Shown piece after piece: positions 1 to 5,608 of a stretch of DNA of 5,608 bases. The notes beneath the pieces were generated by a model. That model did not search any database. It was not told the origin of the DNA and was given only the letters and a program-made list of their open reading frames with translations. The translations under genes were made by a program, and so were the position numbers. Source of the DNA: an uncultured Collinsella sp. (GTDB lineage Bacteria > Actinomycetota > Coriobacteriia > Coriobacteriales > Coriobacteriaceae); the NCBI GenBank assembly GCA_902490095.1, contig CABUCQ010000130.1, positions 1 to 5,608 on the forward strand. Reading direction: 5' to 3'. Numbering within the stretch: position 1 is the first letter of the stretch; every line of letters starts with the position of its first letter.

Positions 1-27
1 GGCTGATTCTACCCCATCCAAGCGTCG

Positions 28-47
28 CGGTATGCCGCGGCATACCG
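28..47. repeat. perfect 20-bp palindrome upstream of pepT
   Basis: The sequence cggtatgccgcggcataccg equals its own reverse complement. It ends 47 bases before the pepT ATG. One further wobble pair (27/48) and one Watson-Crick pair (26/49) can extend the stem in RNA. No T-run follows directly; the next bases are tgctagagttcttgttg, so it is a poor intrinsic terminator as it stands. It could be a binding site for a dimeric regulator, a hairpin in the pepT leader, or the 3' hairpin of a gene that ends left of the window. The symmetry is seen directly; the function is unknown. Confidence 0.6.
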
Positions 48-82
48 TGCTAGAGTTCTTGTTGCACACGACGACCAAGATT

Positions 83-86
83 GGAG
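83..86 (+). promoter_or_regulatory. ribosome binding site of pepT
   Basis: GGAG lies 8 bases before the ATG at 95. It decides the start: the same frame also has an ATG at 32, and is open to the window edge, but no Shine-Dalgarno-like sequence precedes position 32. Confidence 0.7.
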
Positions 87-94
87 CGGTCTTT

Positions 95-1342
95 ATGGAA
101 AACAACACCACGAACCCCGACGTCCTTGAGCGCTTTTTGCGCTACGTCCAGATCAACACGCAGTCTGAGGATGCAAACTGCGACCAGGTGCCTTCGAGCA
201 CTGTTCAGTTTGACCTTGCCAACATCCTGGCCGAGGAGCTGCGCAAGCTCGGCGCGGCCGATGCCCATGTGACCGAGCATGCCTACGTCTGCGCGCATAT
301 TCCTGCGAGCGCGGGCGCGGAGGGCAAGCCCGCCCTGGGCCTGATCGCACACCTCGACACCACCGAGGTTGCGCCGGGCGCCGGCGTGAAGCCGCACATC
401 GTGCACTACGAGGGCGGCGACCTGATCTGCGGTACCGTTGACGGCAAGCCCGTGGCAATGAGCACCGCCAAGCTTCCCGCCCTGAACGACCTTGTGGGTG
501 AGGATTTGGTCTGCAGCGACGGCACCACACTGCTGGGCGCCGACGACAAGGCCGGCGTCGCCGAGATCATGGCGCTTGTCGCGCGTATCGCTCAGGACCC
601 CTCGCTGCCCCACCCCGCGCTCGGCATTTGTTTTTGCCCGGACGAGGAGATCGGTCACGGCGCCGAGCTGTTGGACATCGAGGCCTTTGGCTGCAAGTAC
701 GCCTACACGGTCGACGGCGGCCCCATCGGCGAGCTTGAGTGGGAGTGCTTCAATGCCGCCGAGGCAACCGTTCGCTTTGAAGGCCAGTCCATCCACCCCG
801 GCGACGCCAAGGGCCGCATGGTCAACGCAGGCAATCTGTTCTGCGACTTCAACTCCCTGCTCCCCTATGTGCAGCGCCCGGAATATACCGAGGGTTACGA
901 GGGTTTCTATCATCTTGAAGGCGTCTCGGCGACAGTCGATCACGCCACCGCGCGCTATATCGTCCGCGACCACGACGCAGCCAAGTTCCAGCAGAAGCTC
1001 GATCTAATTGATTCCGCCGCTGCCATGCTCAACCAGCGTTTGGGCGAGGAGCGCGTGACCGTGGAGATTAAACAGCAGTACCGTAACATGGCCGAGATCG
1101 TGTGCGATTATCCCGAGCTGATCGACGTCGCCAAGGAAGCCTACCTTGCTTGCGACGTTGAGCCTCAGGTGCTGCCGATTCGCGGTGGCACCGATGGCGC
1201 GCAGCTGTCGTTCCGCGGCCTGCCCTGCCCCAATCTTTCCACGGGCGGTTACTGCTACCACGGCGTCAACGAGTTTGTCCCGGTCAGCTCACTCGTGAAG
1301 ATGACCGACGTGCTCCAGGAGCTCGTCGCCCGCTTCGCATAA
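95..1342 (+). CDS. pepT: peptidase T (tripeptide aminopeptidase)
   Basis: A cytosolic M20-family zinc peptidase that removes the N-terminal residue from tripeptides; its likely role is peptide recycling or use of imported peptides. The product is 415 residues, against about 408 for the enterobacterial enzyme. The two-zinc site is visible: His86 and Asp88 in AHLDTTEVAP, Asp150 in LLGADDKAG, Glu184 (expected general base) and Glu185 in CPDEEIGHG, Asp207 in TVDGGPIGE, and His389 in GGYCYHGVNEF. SIHPGDAKGRMVNAG (His234) belongs to the inserted lid/dimerisation domain, roughly residues 213-325. RGGTDGAQLSFRGLP (363-377) is the substrate-binding stretch of the C-terminal part. I chose the ATG at 95 because it has a good ribosome binding site and because MENNTTNPDVLERFLRYV matches the usual PepT N-terminus. 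The ATG at 32 would add 21 atypical residues and falls inside a palindrome. The gene stands alone on the plus strand, convergent with the LCP gene, and ends at a strong terminator. All key residues are intact. I see no promoter within the 94 bases upstream. Confidence 0.95.
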   Translation: MENNTTNPDVLERFLRYVQINTQSEDANCDQVPSSTVQFDLANILAEELRKLGAADAHVTEHAYVCAHIPASAGAEGKPALGLIAHLDTTEVAPGAGVKPHIVHYEGGDLICGTVDGKPVAMSTAKLPALNDLVGEDLVCSDGTTLLGADDKAGVAEIMALVARIAQDPSLPHPALGICFCPDEEIGHGAELLDIEAFGCKYAYTVDGGPIGELEWECFNAAEATVRFEGQSIHPGDAKGRMVNAGNLFCDFNSLLPYVQRPEYTEGYEGFYHLEGVSATVDHATARYIVRDHDAAKFQQKLDLIDSAAAMLNQRLGEERVTVEIKQQYRNMAEIVCDYPELIDVAKEAYLACDVEPQVLPIRGGTDGAQLSFRGLPCPNLSTGGYCYHGVNEFVPVSSLVKMTDVLQELVARFA

Positions 1343-1366
1343 GGAACTCGCATAATCTAGATAAGC

Positions 1367-1407
1367 AAAATCGCCCCGTCCTCAAAACCGAGAACGGGGC
1401 GATTTTT
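1367..1407. terminator. bidirectional rho-independent terminator
   Basis: A perfect 13-bp inverted repeat (1367-1379 with 1394-1406, core atcgccccgt / acggggcgat) begins 24 bases after the pepT stop. An inner ctc/gag pairing can extend it beyond one mismatch. On the plus strand it ends in TTTTT (1403-1407). On the minus strand it is preceded by an A-run and ends in TTTT (complement of 1367-1370), so it should also stop transcripts of the convergent LCP gene. Confidence 0.9.
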
Positions 1408-1465
1408 GGTGCAAGGGGAGTAATCAGCATCGCAGGTTGAGCCAACGCCAGCGAGCGCCGCCCAG

Positions 1466-1489
1466 TCCGCCGTTCTGTCGAACGGCGGA
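1466..1489 (-). other. hairpin directly after the LCP gene stop codon
   Basis: A perfect 10-bp stem (1466-1475 with 1480-1489, tccgccgttc / gaacggcgga) has a 4-base loop. On the minus strand it starts one base after the TAG stop of the LCP gene. No T-run follows (the minus strand continues ctgggcggcg), so it is not a standard intrinsic terminator. It may protect the 3' end of the message or slow polymerase before the T-tailed terminator further on. The stem is seen directly; the role is inferred. Confidence 0.55.
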
Positions 1490-1490
1490 A

Positions 1491-2717
1491 CTAATAAGAG
1501 GTCGACTCGTCGGAGTAGTCGGAACTGTAGTCCGAGGTACTCGAATCAGTCGAATCGCCCGACTCTTCCGAGTCTTCCGAACTGCCCGACGAAGTTGCGG
1601 TGCCGTTAGCGTAATCGTCGGACGTGTTGTTGTTCAGGTCACCGATCGTAGAGCTGGAACCATCGGACATACCCATGGTATTGGGACCCTTGGGGTCCTT
1701 GCCGGCGTCGACGCGCGCCATCATTTCCTTGAGCTCGTCCTCGTAGACAAAGACGTAGCTCACGCCGTCGATCATGGTGTCGTCACCGGCATACGAAGGC
1801 AGGTTTGCCGAATAGATGCCGTCAACATCCATACCGCGCATGGCGTTGACCGTAGAAACGATATCCTGAACGCTCATATCGGTCACGAGCATATCCGACA
1901 GCGAATTAACCAGGCCAAAGATCTTCGTGGCATCGAAGTTATTGAGAATCTGGTTGGCAAGGGCGCCAAGCACCTGACGCTGGTGGCGCATGCGCGTGTA
2001 ATCGCCGTCGGCATAGGTGTAGCGGCAGCGGGCATAGGTAAGGGCGGTGGCGCCGTCCATATGCTGCTGACCAGCGGTGATCTTAATGTCGAGGTGCTCA
2101 GGGTCATCAACGTCATCGGTCGCGTTGATGTCGATGCCGCCGACCGAGTCGATGAGCGCCTGCATACCGTCGAAGCTGACCTCGGCATAGTGGGAAATCT
2201 GAACACCGCACAGCTCGTTGACTGCCTCGACCATGGCCTCAGCGCCGCCAACGGTATGGCAGGCGTTGATCTTCATGGTCTCGCCCTTGTACACGACCTT
2301 GGTGTCGCGCGGAACCGAAATGAGCGTTGCCTGCTTTTGCGTGGGGTCGATGCGTGCCAAGATAATCGAGTCGGCACGATACGTATCCTCGCCCGGGCGA
2401 CCATCGGTACCAAGGAGCAGCACGTAGAACGGGTCTTTTGCCTCGTCGGTATCGACCAGAATCTGGCGCAGGTTGTCGGTAATGACGTTGGAATCGCCGA
2501 GCTTGCCCATAATGGTGGCGAACCACAGGCCGGCGGCAGTCGTTGCGCTCAGCAGCACACCGAGCACAGCAATAAGCGCGACACGGCGAACCGTGTGGCC
2601 GCGACGGCGCTGACGGGCGCGCTCGGAATAGCGAGCGACGTTATCACGGCTATAGATCTTAGCCTGCGCGCCGGTCGAAGGTCTTCGGGATTCCGCAAGG
2701 GGCTTTTTCTTAAACAT
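1491..2717 (-). CDS. LytR-CpsA-Psr (LCP) family cell-wall glycopolymer transferase
   Basis: A membrane-anchored LCP protein of 408 residues. Characterised relatives transfer lipid-linked teichoic acids, capsule or other glycopolymers onto peptidoglycan or glycoproteins outside the membrane; older records often call them LytR transcriptional regulators. Residues 1-45 are strongly basic (15 Lys/Arg) and cytosolic. Residues 46-70 form one membrane span. The LCP domain runs from about 96 to 310 and has the family motifs: LLGTDGRPGEDTYRADSI (101-118), SVPRDTK (134-140), KINACHTVGG (149-158), VGGIDIN (192-198), and TYARCRYTYADGDYTRMRHQ (227-246), the last holding the conserved Arg residues expected to bind the polyprenyl pyrophosphate head group. 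Three Cys (153, 170, 231) lie in the extracellular part. The last 65 residues have no Lys or Arg and end in a Ser/Asp/Glu-rich tail. I prefer the ATG at 2717 with AGG 6 bases upstream; a TTG at 2723 is in frame but directly abuts that AGG. The gene starts 12 bases after the murA stop, so the two are very likely co-transcribed. The exact polymer cannot be told from sequence. Confidence 0.92.
   Translation of the reverse strand: MFKKKPLAESRRPSTGAQAKIYSRDNVARYSERARQRRRGHTVRRVALIAVLGVLLSATTAAGLWFATIMGKLGDSNVITDNLRQILVDTDEAKDPFYVLLLGTDGRPGEDTYRADSIILARIDPTQKQATLISVPRDTKVVYKGETMKINACHTVGGAEAMVEAVNELCGVQISHYAEVSFDGMQALIDSVGGIDINATDDVDDPEHLDIKITAGQQHMDGATALTYARCRYTYADGDYTRMRHQRQVLGALANQILNNFDATKIFGLVNSLSDMLVTDMSVQDIVSTVNAMRGMDVDGIYSANLPSYAGDDTMIDGVSYVFVYEDELKEMMARVDAGKDPKGPNTMGMSDGSSSTIGDLNNNTSDDYANGTATSSGSSEDSEESGDSTDSSTSDYSSDYSDESTSY
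1494..1592 (-). other. Ser/Asp/Glu-rich C-terminal tail of the LCP protein
   Basis: Residues 376-408 contain 15 Ser, 10 Asp/Glu, 3 Thr, 3 Tyr and 2 Gly and nothing else. Short units such as SDYSSDYSDES recur, and the DNA shows matching loose repeats of gtcggag- and cttccgag-like words. The stretch is almost certainly disordered and extracellular. Such low-complexity tracts are prone to length changes between strains. Confidence 0.8.
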
Positions 2718-2723
2718 AGGCAA

Positions 2724-2726
2724 CCT
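2724..2726 (-). promoter_or_regulatory. weak ribosome binding site of the LCP gene
   Basis: On the minus strand GCAGG ends 6 bases before the ATG at 2717 and starts two bases after the murA TAA stop. The match is short, so translation probably depends partly on ribosomes finishing murA. It favours the ATG over the in-frame TTG at 2723, which begins immediately after the AGG. Confidence 0.5.
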
Positions 2727-2729
2727 GCA

Positions 2730-4013
2730 TTAGTAGATGACGGGATCGGGGACAGTGGCGTGCTCGACGTGAGCGCCAAGCGTCTGCAGCTTTTCGACAA
2801 ACTGCTCATAGCCGCGCTTGATGTGATGGATGGCCGATACCTCGGTCGTGCCATCGGCAATCAGACCAGCGACAACAAGAGCTGCGCCGCCGCGCAAATC
2901 GGGCGAGGTAACCTGCGCACCCGAGAAACCCTTGACGCCGTGAATCATGGCGTGGTGGCTCTCGATGCGAATATCGGCACCCATTCGAACCAACTCGGAT
3001 GCGAACATAAAACGATTCTCGAAGATGTTCTCGGTGATAACGGAGCTACCATCGGCAAGGGCGGAGAGTACCATAATCTGCGCCTGCATGTCCGTCGGGA
3101 AGCCGGGGAACGGAAGCGTCTGGATGTCGACCGGCTTGATACGCTCGGCACGGTTCACATGGACGCCATCCTCGACGCGCTCGCAGTCGATGCCCATGAG
3201 CTCCATCTTCTTGAGCACCATGCCCAAGTGAATGGGGCAAAAGCCTGTGACGTCGACACCGCAATCGTCGGCCATCAACGCACCGGCAACGATAAAGGTA
3301 CCGGCCTCGATACGGTCGCCAACCACGCGATGGGTAACGGGATGCAGCTCCTCCACGCCCTCGATGGTCACGACAGGCGTACCGGCGCCGACAATCTTGG
3401 CGCCCATTTCGTTGAGCATGTTGGCGAGATCGACGATCTCGGGCTCGCGGGCGGCATTGTCGATTACCGTGGTACCCTGCGCGCGCACGGAGGCCATGAT
3501 GAGGTTCTCGGTCGCACCGACACTGGCAAACTCGAGCGTGACGGTGGTACCGTGCAGGCCCTGGGGCGCGTTGGCGTTGATATAGCCGTGGGCGGTATCG
3601 AACTCAACGCCCAAGGCCTCAAGACCCAAGATATGCATATCGATCTTGCGAGCGCCCAGGTTGCAGCCGCCGGGCATGGCGATCTTGGCGCGATGGAAAC
3701 GGCCCAGCAGGGGCCCCATCACGGCAGTGGAAGCGCGCATCTTGGCAACGAGCTCGTAGGGCGCCTCCCAAGAATCAACCTGGGAGGTATCGATCTCGAG
3801 CGTGTGCTCGTCGAGAACATCGATCGTAGCGCCCATACCCTTGAGCACCTTGCCCATCACGTGGACATCGGAAATATCAGGCACGTTCTGCAGCGTCGTC
3901 TTGCCCGGCGCCAGAAGCGTTGCCGCCATAAGTTTGAGCGCGGAGTTCTTGGCACCCGAAACAGGCACGGAACCTCCGATGGCGTGGCCACCCTCAACGC
4001 GGATAATATCCAA
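2730..4013 (-). CDS. murA: UDP-N-acetylglucosamine 1-carboxyvinyltransferase (MurA)
   Basis: A cytosolic enzyme that transfers enolpyruvate from phosphoenolpyruvate to UDP-GlcNAc, the first committed step of peptidoglycan synthesis. The product is 427 residues, close to the usual 415-430, and is complete. The EPSP-synthase-like fold is clear: SGAKNSALKLMAA (19-31) with Lys22 and Asn23 for substrate binding, and Arg93 in MRAS. The catalytic loop PGGCNLGARKIDMH has Cys117, equivalent to Cys115 of the Enterobacter/E. coli enzyme and the target of fosfomycin. Further on are the proton-transfer aspartate Asp308 in PFPGFPTDMQAQ, Arg334 in ENRFM, Arg374 in DLRGGAA, and Arg400 in IKRGYEQF. The start codon is TTG at 4013: GAAAGG lies 7 bases upstream, an in-frame TAG sits two codons upstream, and MDIIRVEGGHAIGGSVPVSGAKN is the normal N-terminus. 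The gene lies 88 bases downstream of atpC across a terminator and 12 bases upstream of the LCP gene. Cys117 being present predicts no Cys-to-Asp type of fosfomycin resistance. Many Gram-positives carry two MurA paralogues; I cannot tell whether this is the only copy. Confidence 0.97.
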   Translation of the reverse strand: MDIIRVEGGHAIGGSVPVSGAKNSALKLMAATLLAPGKTTLQNVPDISDVHVMGKVLKGMGATIDVLDEHTLEIDTSQVDSWEAPYELVAKMRASTAVMGPLLGRFHRAKIAMPGGCNLGARKIDMHILGLEALGVEFDTAHGYINANAPQGLHGTTVTLEFASVGATENLIMASVRAQGTTVIDNAAREPEIVDLANMLNEMGAKIVGAGTPVVTIEGVEELHPVTHRVVGDRIEAGTFIVAGALMADDCGVDVTGFCPIHLGMVLKKMELMGIDCERVEDGVHVNRAERIKPVDIQTLPFPGFPTDMQAQIMVLSALADGSSVITENIFENRFMFASELVRMGADIRIESHHAMIHGVKGFSGAQVTSPDLRGGAALVVAGLIADGTTEVSAIHHIKRGYEQFVEKLQTLGAHVEHATVPDPVIY

Positions 4014-4020
4014 GGTCTAC

Positions 4021-4026
4021 CCTTTC
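4021..4026 (-). promoter_or_regulatory. ribosome binding site of murA
   Basis: GAAAGG on the minus strand ends 7 bases before the TTG at 4013. It supports the rare TTG start, since no ATG or GTG in this frame lies between it and the upstream in-frame TAG. It directly abuts the T-run of the terminator, so any transcript from upstream must pass that terminator just before the murA start. Confidence 0.75.
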
Positions 4027-4065
4027 AAAAAGCATGCCCGGGGTGGCTAGGCCATCCCGGGCATG
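4027..4065 (-). terminator. rho-independent terminator after atpC
   Basis: On the minus strand a 10-bp stem (catgcccggg / cccgggcatg, 4056-4065 with 4033-4042) is extended past one A/C mismatch by 4 more pairs (4051-4054 with 4044-4047) around a 3-base loop. It is followed by C and TTTTT (4031-4027). It starts 36 bases past the atpC stop and marks the end of the ATP synthase operon. There is no T-run in the plus direction. Confidence 0.88.
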
Positions 4066-4101
4066 ATGTGTTCGCAAATGGTCGAACGCTAAATCGTTTG
4101 A

Positions 4102-4494
4102 CTATTGGGCAAGCTTGAGCTTACACCATGCGATTTCATTATAGAGGTAGGCGCGGCGTGCATCATCCTCCGACAAATTACCCAGCTTCTCTTCAAAACC
4201 TTGAATATCAGCTTTAAGCTTGTCGGCATCGACGGTCGCCAAATCGCAAGCGCGCTCGGCGAGAACGGTCACGACATCGTCCGCAACCTGGACATAGCCG
4301 CCGGCCACGGCAAACGTGTGGTCGACAGTGCCCATGGCCTTATCGGAAACGCGAACGTAACCGCGGTCGATCGTGCAGATCTCGCTGGAGTGAGCAGGCA
4401 GAACGCCAAACTCGCCATCCGTGGACGGAATCGACACAAACGCAGCGTCGCCCTCATAGGCGCAGCTCACGGGGCACACGATGCGGATACGCAT
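4102..4494 (-). CDS. atpC: F-type ATP synthase epsilon subunit
   Basis: The epsilon subunit is part of the F1 central stalk; with gamma it couples proton flow to catalysis and can inhibit ATP hydrolysis. The product is 130 residues, within the usual 120-140. The N-terminal beta-sandwich spans about 1-84, with the family signatures PSTDGEFGVLPAH (23-35) and AGGYVQVADDVVTVLAERA (64-82). The C-terminal helical hairpin runs from about 88 to 130. Position 90-95 (ADKLKA) sits where some epsilon subunits carry the ATP-binding I/L-D-x-x-R-A motif; here Ile/Leu is Ala and Arg is Lys. The ATG at 4494 lies 3 bases after the atpD stop. Its ribosome binding site GGAG (4504-4507, spacing 9) lies within the last codons of atpD, so the two are translationally coupled. 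It is the last gene of the operon, followed by a terminator. Confidence 0.95.
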   Translation of the reverse strand: MRIRIVCPVSCAYEGDAAFVSIPSTDGEFGVLPAHSSEICTIDRGYVRVSDKAMGTVDHTFAVAGGYVQVADDVVTVLAERACDLATVDADKLKADIQGFEEKLGNLSEDDARRAYLYNEIAWCKLKLAQ

Positions 4495-4497
4495 AAC

Positions 4498-5608
<1,111 letters not shown>

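Noticed and set aside
32..94. A longer PepT starting at the ATG at 32
   Set aside because: It has no ribosome binding site and would place coding sequence over the palindrome. The extra 21 residues do not resemble the PepT N-terminus, whereas the ATG at 95 has GGAG at proper spacing.
50..973. An open frame of 307 codons on the minus strand opposite pepT
   Set aside because: It is also in exact antisense register with pepT and has the same codon-usage explanation. PepT has every catalytic residue, and the antisense product shows no family motif.
1408..1465. A small gene or RNA between the convergent genes
   Set aside because: The stretch is only about 60 bases, with only a weak 4-bp gttg/caac pairing, no frame with a start and ribosome binding site, and no tRNA-like fold.
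2715..2732. A TTG start at 2723, or a tiny frame from the ATG that overlaps the murA stop (TAATG), for the LCP gene
   Set aside because: The TTG directly abuts the AGG, leaving no spacing for ribosome binding. The ATG in TAATG opens a frame that ends after six codons. The ATG at 2717 has correct spacing.
1437..4118. An open frame of 893 codons on the plus strand covering the whole of the LCP and murA genes
   Set aside because: It is in exact register with both minus-strand genes, so its codons are their reverse complements. Stops could arise only opposite TTA, CTA or TCA, which these GC-rich genes avoid. LCP and MurA carry complete family motifs, while the antisense product is His/Asp/Gly-rich with no recognisable domain, and it starts with TTG without a good ribosome binding site.
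4096..4125. A possible plus-strand promoter, TTGACT then 17 bases then TTACAC
   Set aside because: The -10 match is poor, the -35 overlaps the 3' end of atpC, and it would drive transcription antisense to atpC with no plus-strand gene ahead.

Overview
The window is GC-rich (58 to 63 percent in the lines I counted). It holds five protein genes with little space between them and no visible mobile element, CRISPR array, tRNA or rRNA. The gene set and order (end of the ATP synthase operon, then murA, then a LytR-CpsA-Psr protein) and the protein style fit a GC-rich Gram-positive bacterium. My best guess is a Coriobacteriia actinobacterium such as Collinsella; this is inference from general resemblance, not from a search.

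Layout. Positions 1-94 are a short leader with a perfect 20-bp palindrome (28-47). A plus-strand peptidase T gene (pepT) follows at 95-1342. The 148-bp gap at 1343-1490 lies between convergent genes and contains a strong terminator usable in both directions (1367-1407) and a second hairpin one base past the stop of the opposing gene. Everything to the right is on the minus strand. In transcription order: atpD (F1 beta subunit, 5' end outside the window), atpC (epsilon subunit, 3 bases later), a rho-independent terminator (4027-4065), murA (first committed step of peptidoglycan synthesis, TTG start), and an LCP-family membrane protein gene 12 bases after the murA stop.

How the genes work together. 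AtpD and AtpC belong to the F1 sector of the F-type ATP synthase. MurA makes UDP-GlcNAc-enolpyruvate in the cytoplasm. The LCP protein probably transfers lipid-linked glycopolymers onto the cell wall outside the membrane. murA and the LCP gene therefore look like a small cell-envelope operon behind the atp operon. PepT is a separate cytosolic peptide-recycling enzyme.

I see no previously undescribed system here; this is a core housekeeping region. The points most worth a second look are modest: the palindrome before pepT, the terminator placed almost against the murA ribosome binding site, the Ser/Asp/Glu-rich tail of the LCP protein, and small substitutions in the ATP synthase subunits. A very long open frame opposite the LCP and murA genes is explained as a codon-usage shadow.
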